Origin: Corythucha ciliata
Taxonomy: Eukaryota > Arthropoda > Insecta > Hemiptera > Tingidae
Length of the DNA: 64,000 bases
NCBI GenBank assembly: GCA_038030265.1
Contig: CM075942.1
Location: forward strand, 48,326,751-48,390,750
Reading direction: 5' to 3'
Position 1 is the stretch's first letter. Each line of letters begins with the position of its first letter. Under the pieces are notes generated by a model. It did not search any database. It was not told where the DNA came from and saw only the letters and a list, made by a program, of their open reading frames with translations. This document shows, piece after piece, positions 1 to 11,800 of this stretch. The position numbers were made by a program, and so were the translations under genes.

Positions 1-1190
1 CACTCGGAAGTGTCTACCGCATAAATAAGATTTCAGAATTTCGTAGAATTTTTTCGGAAGGAGTTTATTCAACTTGAACTCAAGCCCCTTGTGCCAAACT
101 TTATCAAACGCTTGAGCTACGTCCAAAAAGACAGCCGAACAGATTTTCTTTTCTTCCAGAGTAGACTCCACAGCATTCACTATCCGATGGACCTGATCTA
201 TTGTGGAGTGTTGTTCTCTGAATCCAAACTGATGGGATGGTATGATTCGTTTTTCTTCTAGAATAGGCCTTAGTATTTTCAGGAGGAGTTTCTCAAAAAG
301 TTTCGAGACTGTAGGGAGAAGTGAAATGGGTCGATACGACTTCACTTCATTAGCTGGCGTTCCCGGCTTCGCTATCATTATAACTTCAGCTACTTTCCAT
401 TGCCGGGGGACGTTCTTGAGGCGTAAGGCTGCGTTGATTAAATACAGTAGCTTCCTAAGTCCCCTTTCGGGCAGCTCCCGCATTATCCTGGCTGTTATCA
501 AGTCATAGCCGGGGGATTTTTTCGTACTGAGGTTGGTCATAATTTCCGTTCTTAGTTCTTTGATCATTACTGGCCGAATTTCCCTGTTGTCCTTGTTGGG
601 TACGTAGGATACACATTCGTTGGCTGACTGCCGTGGATGGGGCTGGAAGGTTCTTTCCAGATGATCTGCAAATACCTGCACTTTTTCCTTTGCGCTCCTA
701 GCCCATGTTCCTTCACCATTTCGAATGGGTGGTATGGGCACTTTTGGCCGCTTGAGGCTCTTTGTCGCTTTCCACAGCGAGTATTCTGTGCCTTTTTCTG
801 GTGTCAAGCCTTCGAGGTACGCCGAAAATTCTTCGTTCTTTATATGCCTTATAAGCGCTTTCAGCTGGTTACAAAGCTTGTTCAATTTCATCTTATTTTC
901 TGTTGATCGATTCCTTTGCCATATTTTACGTGCCCGCCTTTTCGCTTGAACCATTTCCCGTACTTCCACAGGGTAGCTGGACCACCGCTTGTGATTGGGA
1001 TTATTACTCGGCGTGCTACTCCAAGCCGCCTCTTGTAAGGTTTGCACAAAATTATGCACCTCTTTCTCTAACTGGGCAGGCGTTTGCAGACTTATTGATA
1101 AGTCAACTTTGGCGTTCACAATCTCCTTGAACATCTCCCAATTGGTCTGCCTATTCGTGAGTCTTTCTCCGCTGAATCTGCGCCTGAAAA
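1..1190 (-). CDS. Jockey-like LINE ORF2, partial (linker and RT fingers/palm start)
   Basis: A single open frame on the minus strand runs from the A tract at 1187-1213 to the window edge, about 395 codons without a stop, so it continues beyond position 1. Reading from 1190 down there is a charged linker rich in Lys and Arg, then reverse transcriptase motifs: KSPGYDLIT near 515-490, YRPISLLPTVSKLFEKL near 340-290, PSHQFGFREQHSTIDQ near 240-195, and catalytic block A, FLDVAQAFDKVWH, with Asp codons at 121-123 and 103-105. These are the motifs of Jockey-clade non-LTR retrotransposons, whose ORF2 copies element RNA into the chromosome. The endonuclease domain expected upstream is missing, so the copy is 5'-truncated, as most LINE copies are. 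The open frame suggests a young insertion. The YADD block lies outside the window. Confidence 0.9.
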
Positions 1191-1213
1191 AAAAAAAAAA
1201 AAAAAAAAAAAAA
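1187..1213 (+). repeat. A27 tract at the LINE 5' truncation point
   Basis: Twenty-seven A on the + strand, hence T27 in front of the minus-strand LINE frame. A LINE normally carries its poly(A) at the 3' end, so this tract is on the wrong side. It may be the tail of another + strand retrocopy into which the LINE landed, or a junction error. Read on the minus strand, T27 followed by CAG also looks like a splice acceptor. Confidence 0.9.
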
Positions 1214-2003
1214 GTTCTAGCCCTTAGAAAAGCGATTTCGAGGTGTTCACTATCTAAGAATCTATAAGAATTTTAAATTCGCTGGCTCGAAACTCCTTGT
1301 CAACTCTTACACCTCAACTTGTCAATCCCTTAACGATCAAACGACCATTAAACTCTACTACTTCGTCTACTACATATACTGTACAGTGAGTTATTGTGCC
1401 AGGTGACCCATAATGCCCATTTGTTGGCTGATGGCATCCAGATTTGTCCCTACCCCTCCCTCCTAGTGGAAGTTTCCACAGTACCAACTTGAAAAAAACA
1501 AACAAAAAAACAACAATAACAAGTATATAAAAATGGGGAGAGGGGTGAAGGAGGACTTAGTCCGTTTATATCCGAAGCATGTAATTCATGAATGGGCCCA
1601 AAGAATGACTGATTGCTTTCAATTCTACATCAAATTAAACAAGGTAAAGCTTATGATGATCATTTTACGGGGAAGGGGAAGGGGCGGAATAAAGCTTGTG
1701 GAATGCAAGCAATTCCCACGTAAATCAATTATCACTCGTTCTGTAATTTGTTCAGTAGTTTTATTGAAGGTTTTTTCTTTCAATGTTTCGTAATATTTCC
1801 TCTTTCTTTAGATTCCTCTGTAAGCGTGGCGCCGAAGCTTTAAAGTTAGGAATAACTGCGATTTTTTCCCGTAAACCATCCAAACCCTTACACAGTGAGA
1901 ACAGTAGCAGTTGGTCCATTGTCAAACGCACAGCTTCGGCCTTGAGAAAAATGCCCCCTTTTGGCTATTTCAAGGGATGAATTTCGAAGTATACTGACGA
2001 AAT
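1214..2003. other. Non-coding stretch upstream of the CLC gene
   Basis: No recognisable coding region or repeat. The first ~100 residues of the ClC-7 family should be encoded upstream of 2513. The only modest open stretch here, 1783-1980 on the + strand, ends in a stop and shows none of the acidic, dileucine-type features of ClC-7 N-termini, so I do not assign it. Confidence 0.5.
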
Positions 2004-2501
2004 GACGTGAAAAATTAAAACGCAAGCTATTTGCACGCAATACAGAAGTCTAAAACCTCGGTTTTTGAATTTATGAAGTCGACGGACATTTGGTTGCGTT
2101 TTTGTTGGGGTTCAAATGATTCGACAACTTTGAGAAAAAGACCCTAATAGCGGTTTCCATTCAACACACTACACAAGTGTAGCGCCGCGTCCTCTCCATA
2201 AACATAATTATGTTTCAATTCAGAGAGGACGGGTGGAAAAACTTACACCACACGAGTGTATTGCATTGAATAGGAAAACGCCATAAAAAACCTACACATG
2301 TGGTCATTGTTTATTTATGTTTTTCAGGAACGAAGAAGTCAAATGATTTGACAACTAGGATTGAACTAGGACTAGGATGCAGGCTCAAACTAGTAGAATA
2401 AAGGATGCAAATCCAAAAGGCGTTAACTTCATAAATTCAAAAACCGAGGTTTTATACTTCTGTAGCGCGTGCAAATAGCTTGCGTTTTAATTCTTCACGT
2501 C
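2004..2501. mobile_element. MITE with ~80 bp terminal inverted repeats
   Basis: Arms at 2004-2083 and 2423-2501 are inverted copies with about 95 percent identity; both begin GACGTGAA and contain GCAAGCTATTTGCACGC and CCTCGGTTTTTGAATTTATG. The 498 bp element has no coding capacity and carries a second small inverted-repeat element (2150-2282). Its right end stops 11 bp before the first CLC exon found, so it makes up most of the 3' end of that intron, including the probable branch-point region. Confidence 0.85.
2150..2282. mobile_element. Nested short MITE
   Basis: Imperfect inverted ends GCGGTTTCCATTCAA and TTGAATAGGAAAACGCC, with ATA on both sides. It contains a central hairpin in which GTCCTCTC pairs with GAGAGGAC. 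The ends and the hairpin resemble the element at 5145-5487, so both belong to one family. Confidence 0.6.
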
Positions 2502-2512
2502 CTTCCTTACAG

Positions 2513-2818
2513 TCGTTAGACTTTGAAATTCATCCAAATCATTTGGTTTTGGTCGAAGAGATCTACCGTGGTATGCCTTTGGTACAGCTGAGAGAAATTC
2601 AACGAGTCATCCTCGCCATTCTCACCGGAGCGTGCACAGGAGTCGTCGGAGCCTGTATCGTCATTTGCTACGATTACCTGACCGAAATCAAGTATCACAC
2701 GCTTAAATCTATTTTCGTGGATCATTTCATGTCCACCCCTGGATACGCGTTCGGTCTATGGAGCCTTTGGACCGTGATTCCCGCTTTGATTGGCTCGTTA
2801 TTGGTTGTCTTCATCGAG
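2513..2818 (+). CDS. CLC exon a: cytosolic lead-in and helix B
   Basis: 102 codons, phase 0 to 0, acceptor CTTCCTTACAG and donor GAG|GTGAAT. It opens with SLDFEIHPNHLVLVEE, which matches the ESLDY...F.EEE segment before the first membrane helix of ClC-7. Two hydrophobic helices follow (VILAILTGACTGVVGACIVI; GLWSLWTVIPALIGSLLVVF). There is no ATG start in this frame, so it is an internal exon. Confidence 0.93.
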
Positions 2819-5800
2819 GTGAATAATGATTGACGACGTTTTTATGAAAGCAACGAGGAAAACAATTTCGGGAGGGGTTGCCTGCAGCCGAAAGCCGCTG
2901 GTGGAGGCATTGCACCGGTCCTTGGTTTCGCCAATGGCGTCCGAGTCCCTGGAGTGTTGACGACGAAAGTGATAGCCGTCAAGAGTCTGAGTGTTCTTTG
3001 TAACAACGTGGCCGGTCTTGCCGGAGGGATGGTAAGTGAACTGTCTATTGTTTATTTGTTTCAAATTATTTTCTACGAGAGGTGCGAGCATATTATTATG
3101 ACCTCAACAGAGATGAAAAGGAGTGGTACACGTGGGTCTCAAGGTTACATGTACAGGATTAAAAAATCTGAGGAGTAGAGTAACTTAAAAAAACGTGACT
3201 GGTCAGTGTGCAGGATGCTATTTCTCCAATAATAGCTATTTAAAGCAATCAATCTGTTACTAGCATACATTGATGTATGCTCTTTTACGCTATAAAAGGA
3301 AAAAATATTCAATATGGACGTATAGTAAGACAATTAAAACTGAATTCTATGCTCACATTACAGTGTATGAATTCTTTAAATACCTACCTCTTAACTTGCC
3401 TATAGTTTTCCGCATACTTAAATAAAATATGGTGTATAAGCTTAACAACACATAACTGGGCAATGAAAAAACTGACTTTCTTGTACGTCCAAGAGAAACC
3501 CTCTCCCATCTGTGTCAAGCTTCGGCGGCGGAGTTAAGCCCCGAAACTTGCGATTGCAGATATTCCAGCTTGGAAACTTCCAATTTCGTTGGAAATTGTG
3601 TACAATTGATGGTAGTCGTTGAATTGCTTTAGGCGTTCTTAGGCCCGGCTATAGCCCGGGTTTCGTTGTCACTGCAATTTTGCTAAAATTAGAACCCACT
3701 AAACTTTCAATTGTGCTAAAATTAAGACCCGAAACGTGACGCAAATTTCGCGGATATTCAGCCACAAAACTTGTAATTTTGCCCAAATCAGGACCACAAC
3801 TTCCAAAGCTACAAATATTAAGCTCTAAATATTGCAATTAACGGCTACTTGTGTGGCTACGAACGCAGTACGGGCCCGCTAGCCAAATACATATAATCGT
3901 AGAATATAATATAATCAAAGAATATAATACAATATAATAGTCTAATAGGAATAATATAGTCAATGTAATACAATAGAGTTCGGTTAATTAGCGAATTTTC
4001 TCATACATTTAGCCAAAATTAATACCCTAAACTTGCAATTTTTAGTATATAAAGGCCCGTATTCAGAAACCAACCCTAACTTTAAGGTCTCAAAGCACTT
4101 CGAAACAGGCGACCTATATTCAGTAAAATTTAAGGGGGCGCTATCCATCACTCCATCCCTCTCCGAATTGGAACATATGTTTTTAGACAAGACGGGTGGG
4201 ATAGCACCGGCGCTAAGTTTGACTGAAATGGCGCCCAGCTGACACATTTTTATAAACCATATCATTTTTCAACTCAAGTTCAGGCTTCGTGAACGTGGGT
4301 ATGTGAATATGTCTCCAAGACTCAAAACTTATAGTTTCGCAGATATTGAATTCTGAATTTCGCGGCTATTCATCAAGCTTTGGGCGCATTCGAGGCCAGC
4401 TAGACTGGGATTCCTTAAAAAAAAAAAAAAAAGTCACGGAACCATTTCGGAAAATTAAGGACCAGAAATCGCTGATATCGTTGATATTTCGACCCAAAAT
4501 TGGCAAATTTGCAGATTTTCATCTCCGAATGTATAGAAATTTCATGATGACTCGGCTCCAATGTTGCAATTCAGGGGCTTCTTGGCCATGAAACTTTCTT
4601 TTATTGACTGACTGATCTGCTTAGTCATAAATGACACGTATATCCACGTTAAAAAACTGTTTATTCCCTAAAATAGTGATTTCGTGGATGTTTACCCTCG
4701 TAAAAATGCAGTTTCGCCACTATTTAGCCCAAAACCATCATGTTGCGGGCACTTATCCTCGAAACTTGCAATTCATTAAGCTTTTATTGAGCTGGCAAGT
4801 TCCGCGCACACCCTACCTCTAAACCCATACCCCTAAATAGTTTAGGTAAATAGTAGGTTTTGCGCGTAAGTAGTCAAATTCACAAACATTTTCGGAGGCA
4901 AAGTGCCCCCCTCCCATGACAGGAGTAGCAAAATTGTTCAACCGATTTCTAGGTTTGTAAGACTAAAATAAAATGAAATGCGTGATCTTTGTTGTTTGAA
5001 GAAGTACGCTCGTTGAAAAAACGTAGGCAAGATACCGCAACACACAGAAGCTTTGGTGTTACCTTTAAAGTTGCGAAATGTGCGACATGAGACATCACCG
5101 CTTGGTCATACCACGCGTGTGTCAATATTTGCCAAATAACTTATGGCGTTTTCCATTTGCATGCAATTCTGAGACCCTATTCAGTAAAATTAAGCGCCGG
5201 CGCTAACTTTCAGTAAATAAAGCCCTGTTCACACGATGCAATGTTTGAAGCTATATTGTATGCTGGTTTTTTTAAAACCATTATGTTCCTTGGTAGTGAC
5301 CGGATGTTTTTAAAAATCCAGCATGTAATATAGCTTCAAACATTGCATCGTGTGAACAGGGCTTAAGGCGCCAGCTCTGGAGGCGAGCAATACCTCCCGT
5401 CTTCTCTGAATTATATCATGTGGTAACGGAGAAGACGAGTGGAAATGCTCACCTCCAGAGCTGAATTTTATGCAAATGGAAAACACCATCACTTACAACG
5501 CGTTTCAGTTTCCAGTTGGTCGATTTCTAGGTAATGCTAGAGATTGATTCAATATTAAAAGGAAGGGGAAACTTTCACATTTTTCAAGCACTGGTTTTTC
5601 TCGGCTCTTCCGCAAGGCTATTGCTCACATTTAACATTGAAATTAATCAAGGACTTTTTTAAAGCGAATTTTTAAAAATTTTGAGTGGGGGTTTGATTAC
5701 GTACGTCAAAGGTTATTCAATGAAATGGATGATGTGCGGAAGAGGGGGGTAAGAAGCATTTTCAGGGGGACAATTTTTCTTGTTATTTGTAAACAAAAAA

Positions 5801-8800
5801 TGTAATTGTTCCCTCAGATGCTTCACAAGTGAAGTCTGACGTCATTTCTCCTCGCACCAGCCCTCTTCTTGAAGAATTGTGAAATTTATTTAAAAATCAC
5901 CAAATGCACCAATCGGGCTGTAGCCAACGTTGATATCCTTCTGTCCATGTGCCAATTCATCGGTTTACTTTTCTCCCAAATCAAGCATTCATGCAAGTTC
6001 CCCATTGGCTCAATATGGACACTCCCCTGGATTGTGGGTGGGGGAGGGGATGCGCTGTCCCCTGCTAAAATGGTGATCAATTCCACACCTTTCTTTCTCC
6101 TTCTCTCCTCGTCCCTCTCCTTGTGTAGTTATGGCAACTAGGTCCTTATTTTGGAACCCCATCCCTCTCATCCACTTTCTGATCGCCTCACTTTATCAGC
6201 AGAGATGAGCAATCCAGTTCTTTTAAATCATTGGGTTGTTCTGGCTTGAAGTTTTCATGTAGAGGAATGAAGGGGTAGAAGTACATTTTCTTGCGAATTT
6301 TTCATTTTTCTGGTCAAAATAGTAAAACGTTTTTAAGAAGAGATTTAGCGGCACCATTAGCGAGTGGCCAGTTCACTGAGATCAGATCGCACTGCCCGAC
6401 AAAGAAAGGTGACCGTGAGGACTGGAAGCTTTATCAACCGAGAGATTCATGACCTCCTACCATACCAGGTTTGCGTTTTCTTCCCGCGCCCGACTTGATG
6501 CAACCAGTGGCACTTAATCGGGAAAACATACGAGCAGGGGCATGGCACACGCCCCAGGCACGTAATCTTAAGTGGATTATTGTGCCGCTCTTGGATCGGT
6601 TGATCTAGTCTGGAGTCCCTCTCACCGTATGAGGGTCCCGAAAATGCTGATCCTGCGAAGATAGCTCTCTCCTCATAATAAGGTTAGAAGGTCGTCACTT
6701 CTTAGAAGCGATAGAGTTAATCGCTAACTGGACCCTTGAGTACGAGAGTGACAAGGATGACGAGCTAGCGCGCGCCGAGTGCGTTGCTCTCGAAGAGATA
6801 AGCACCTGCACCGGGGTGTGTTCTTTAGAACGGCCCGCCGAGGGTATGTTTTTTAGAAACTCCCCTCGGCGGTTATGCTCCTTAGAACTGCCCTCCACAG
6901 GTAGATACGTCCCTGGTCTCATCAATGTCATGTTTGACCTCGATGGTATCCATGGACAGAGCAGCCGATGACTGCGGCGTTCACGGAAGGTTCTCTGAGT
7001 CCCCTCCGAGTTCTTCATATAAACTTCTGGGTGAGCCCTTCAAAGCCTAGCCAGAAGCCAAGTTAGTATATGTCAACCGCTGGCAGAGCCTTGCATGCCG
7101 TAAGCGCCGAGGCGTACGGTAAGCCTATTACACCAGGGGATCGGCCAGGGCCCTGGGAGTCCGTTAAAGCACACTTTGCCCCCTGTGCCTTGCAGACCTT
7201 AGGTACGGACCAAACACATCGTCTTGATGGAGGGGGAGGAATAGCTGGAGGAGGTAGGAGACGCCACCTCCTTCTGTCCCGGACTCAGGACGTCCCCTAA
7301 CCCGTTGTTTGTCCACGGGGTCGTATTCGGCCCCCATGTCCAATAGGGGTGTCCGATAACGGACTCCCCACCGCACACGGTGCGCCTTATTCCGACCCAA
7401 CCCACTATCGCACAGTATCAGTGAGAGGGCCGGCCCGATTGGTGGGGTCTCCCAACCGCAACCCGGAGGACGCGCCCGATAGGGGAAACGAACCCCGTGA
7501 AAGGTTTGTAGCCATTCACACGGATCAAGTCCGTCACGGTTATTCGTACCCTGCTCCCCGTCAGCCGCGTACTCGTTGGTCAGGGCGAGCACGTTACCGG
7601 CTTCTACCCTACCACTGACTGAAGTGAGGCCTATTCCTGTGACAGAAATGTGGTTTAAAGAGTCGAATTTAACTATTCTTTTTTTTTTTTTAAATTAAAA
7701 AGCTAGCGCCTATCTTTTTTACAATTCTTTTTTTCCATTCCAAATTGAAGAAGTACCTAATCTACGACTGGGCAAATTAAATAATTTATTTTTTTCCTTC
7801 TTGCTACGTTTTGTCGGGCAGATGCCCCGACCTCTTCAGGTAATCGAATTTATTTGGTAAATCCAAACTGGATAGGTCAGAAAACATTTTGTCCTCTCAT
7901 TTGAAGTGACTAGTAATCCGCTCTCATAGTCCGGTAGCATACCACACAGTCACATACGCTCACAATATTATATTATCTACGTAATAACAAAACGGGTGTG
8001 ATCTTGTTGGGCGAAAAGATCACACGGGTGTGTTTACAGACTAGAAAATTATTACGGACTTTTATTGCATACACTTCAATGAAAGATGTCAACGAATCAA
8101 AGCGGACTTTTTATGCACCTAAAACTACGTTTTCATGTTTACAGTGGGCCTATAATGACCTGGTTTTGTGTACGTAGCCAAATTATGAAAACGTTATTTC
8201 ACAGGTAAACTGTCTCCCCCCACCCCATTATGAAACGTGTTGAGAACAATTTTAAAACGGTAGCCCGATTTCTAAAAAAAATCAGACTGCACATGGTGAA
8301 TCCCAGTGGTGGGATATGAACGTGTTTGCTTCCCACAAGGAGTAGGCAATCTCCCTCAACACTCAGAATTCGTGATGGTACCTTTAAAGTCCGACCGTAA
8401 TTCATCGGTCTGGGGGTGGTTCTCCTGCGGCCTAGTATTCGTTGTACTGTGAGCTGGTGTAGGGGTGGGGGTTCTCATGATTTTTTGTGAATGATTGGGC
8501 TCCCAGGGGTGAGTAGAGCAGTCATTTTTTTTTCTTTCAGTCAAGTGTTACGTTGTACAGGCACACCGCTTCATGAGTTTTAAAAGTCAATTTGACAGTT
8601 TTGGGGAGTATTAACAGTTTCCGAGGTAAAACAGTTGATTTCTCTGCTTTTGTGACAAATGATGTCCCCAAAACCGACCATTGTGGTTTACAAAGTCACT
8701 TTCACTCTAGCCCTAAAAATTAATTACTATAGAGCCCTTTTTACATGAGTAAGTTTTTTGATCAAAGTAGCCATTTTGAAAAAAATTCCTTGTTTGAAAT

Positions 8801-11800
8801 GGACTGTTTGTGATCAGATTGAACATATTTTTGAACAAAAACTTAGTCGTGTAAAAAGGGCCTAAAACTGCTCTCGCCCCGAAATGGCAAACTGGGCAAT
8901 TCCCGCTCTAAAATTGGTCAAACTGGCTATTCGTATCCTATAGATAATTAACATAAAAAACTGGCTATTCGCGCCCAAAAATAAATAAACTGGCAATTCG
9001 TTCACCCAACGAACAGGACCCTCTCAGGATTACCAAATTATAGACTCCCCCTTTTTTTCGCTAGTTTCTGCAATATACTTCACCGTGCTGGGCTCCCGAG
9101 TCATCAGATACGTGAAATTGGCTTTTTGTGGAGCGGTTGCTCGAGCGTTCCCTCTGGTTTTTAATGACCCCAGCCCCAGTGAAATACGAATTCACCAAAA
9201 ATTAGCTTGCCCATTGGGCCACACCCACGAAATTGATGTTGTTTTGTTTTGCGAGCTAATCAAAGGTTATCAATGGGATAGCATTGAGACATTTTGTTTT
9301 TATAACAGCCAGACCCACAAAATCGATCTTTGGGTTAAAATAAGCCAACTCTTGACAAATTTTTATTTTAAGCGTGTGCAATCCATAAAGTTGACCTTTT
9401 TAATGGGGCCTAATGCACAAATTAGGTTTTTCTGACGAGTAAGATTCGCGACATGGGATTTTTGTACGTGCATCTCCACAAAATTGGCTTCTAAGGGGGT
9501 TAATCCATCGAAATTTGCGTTTTGAATCAGTGAAACCCGCGAAATGTGGGTTCTGTGAGAGCCAATAATCCGCATAATTGGGACTTTGGAAAGGCCAAAC
9601 CCGCTGAATTTTGTTACTCAAAGAAGTGAGATCCACAAAATTTCTCTTTCAGAGTGCCAACAGCCTGGAAATTTTGAATTTAAACGGGTAAAATCCACAA
9701 AGTTTTTTATTTATTTTTTTTTATTTTGGATGATGAAATTGAGAAAATCCTTGAGTTTTGCTATTTAGCGGCTAAAATTCGATAAAACTGAAATACTCGT
9801 CTTTTCTGTTCATAAAATTCGAGAAATACCGCGATTGGAGCTGTTCTGTGGTTACAGCACCGGGCGAAAGCTAAAAAAACATAACTACTTGAAATGTTTC
9901 ACGGCTTAAATCTCTAAAAATCTCAATTTTTCCCGTTGATCGAAACGAAATTGAGAGAAACCACTGGTTGACCCATATTGCCGCTCAAATTCTAAATGTC
10001 GGAATTTGGCGGCTCGGACGATATATTGAGGAAACCGGTCGGTTTGGCATTTTGCTGTTGAAATCCCCCCCCCCCCTTCAATTGGCTAGTTTGTTCGTTT
10101 CACGCATTAAATTTGAGAAAAACCTCGGATTCGGCAAAAGTCTGTGGTGAAAAGAAGTGAGGGGAGAGGAAACCGAGAGTTGGCCCATTTTGAGGCTAAA
10201 ATTCCAAAAACTCGAGAAACCGCGAGTTAGATGAGGGGGTGAGTACCCCATTTTCCTACAGTTCCGTGGAACGCCGAACTGACAACGAGCTCTTATTCTT
10301 ATGTTCCAATTACATATTACGATAATTTTTTAAATCCTCCTTCGAGAGATGTCTGAATTCGCTTTTACCCCTTACATGAAAATAATTTTGTCTCTTTTCT
10401 CAATTTCCTTTTAACTCAATTTTTAAAACAAATTAAAGCTCGCAAGTTCCGCCTCTGCAGAACTCCTAGCACCCTCCCCCCTCTCATTGATACGGCCCTA
10501 CTATAAACTCTTCATTAGTCATAAGTACCATTCCTTTCACCTTGCGCAAGGCCACTGGAGGAGGTGGTTGATGACCCCAAGTCCTTTTTGACAAAATATG
10601 GAAAACCCCTAATTTTAATATTTCCGCTTTGTGTGGACTGCATAATTATACGGTTACGATGGAGGAGTCAACGCGGGGTTTCAACGTATTAAGGTGTTCA
10701 TTAAATTAATTACTCGCACGCCTTCCATTTTTACTAGTAAACCGAACCAACTTAGGTGCAGCGTATCCCGTTCATTTTTCAAACAAATTTTATCTAATAG
10801 TTTGAAACTGGATTAAACCCAATTAGTTCAGAAATCTGAAGGTAGAGAGCGTAAGGATTAAACAATTAATCGCGAAGTTTTAACAAACTAATTAACGACA
10901 GGAAGGGCCAATGGTACACATCGGCGCGTGTTTCGGAGCCACACTGCCTCTATTTCACATACCGTACACCGACCAACATTTATTTCGTGAGGTTCGCAAC
11001 GACGTCGACCGTCGAAATACATTGGGAGCGGGCATCGCTTCTGGGATCGTAGGGGCGTTTTCCACGCCAATCGGTATGAGCTAGCTTCGTCCAACCGTGG
11101 AGCGGGAGGGGCTAGTTTTTTTTGTTTTTTTAAAAATGTTTTATTGTTTTAATTAAATCGACAGGAGGATCCGTGATGGCCCTCGAGGAAGGAATGACTT
11201 TCTGGAGCTTTGGTGTAATGCTCAGAATATTTCTAGCAGCCACCGCGGCAGCATTTACACTAAACTTGGGGCTATCTTTCATTTCGACCTGTCCGGGTAA
11301 GGGAAATTCCGGGTGAGGGAGGGTCTGACATCTCATCTTACCTTCAAAATTTTTACAACACTTTCTTGAAAGGCTGTGTGACGCAAAAAAGTCTACTGTT
11401 TTTCTCTGTCGTCCAAGAAAACTTCAGCATGACCAACTTCACACTTGTGGAACTACCATTGTACATTATACTGGGCGCCATTGTGGGTCTGACCGGTGCT
11501 TTATGGGTTTTCATTCAGATAAAGCTCATTATCTTGAGAAAAGCGTAATTATTTTATAATTATCTTAACGTTTCCTAGCAATTTTTCATAGGCTGCGATA
11601 ACATGGGAGGGGGGCTTGTTTAACCGAGCGTAATCCTGTTCCTTTCCCTTTTGTTCAACCAGGTACGTCAATAAAAAGTGGAAACAACTTCTAGAATTGT
11701 TCTTAATTGCATTAATGACGATCGTATTCGGGTGGATTGTTTTTGTGTCATTTCAAAACACTTGCATTCCCAAGCCGAAGAAGCCCGACCATTCGACGCA

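Larger units (their letters stand above)
3032..10901 (+). other. CLC intron 2 (7.9 kb), repeat-filled
   Basis: Starts GTAAGTGAA and ends in ACGACAG. It holds degenerate short-period repeats (3500-4830, 8870-10230), nested MITEs (5145-5487, 8732-8862), a GC-richer unclassified block (6330-7640), and otherwise unique A/T-rich DNA. No CLC coding sequence is missing between the flanking exons, because GLAGGM joins EGPMVHIG directly. Confidence 0.9.

Noticed and set aside
1783..1980. 65-codon + strand frame as CLC first exon
   Set aside because: No similarity to ClC-7 N-termini, ends in a stop, and the frame does not lead into 2513.
7164..7618. Overlapping 142- and 89-codon frames in the GC-richer block
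   Set aside because: No domains, antisense to each other; stop codons are simply rare in GC-rich DNA.
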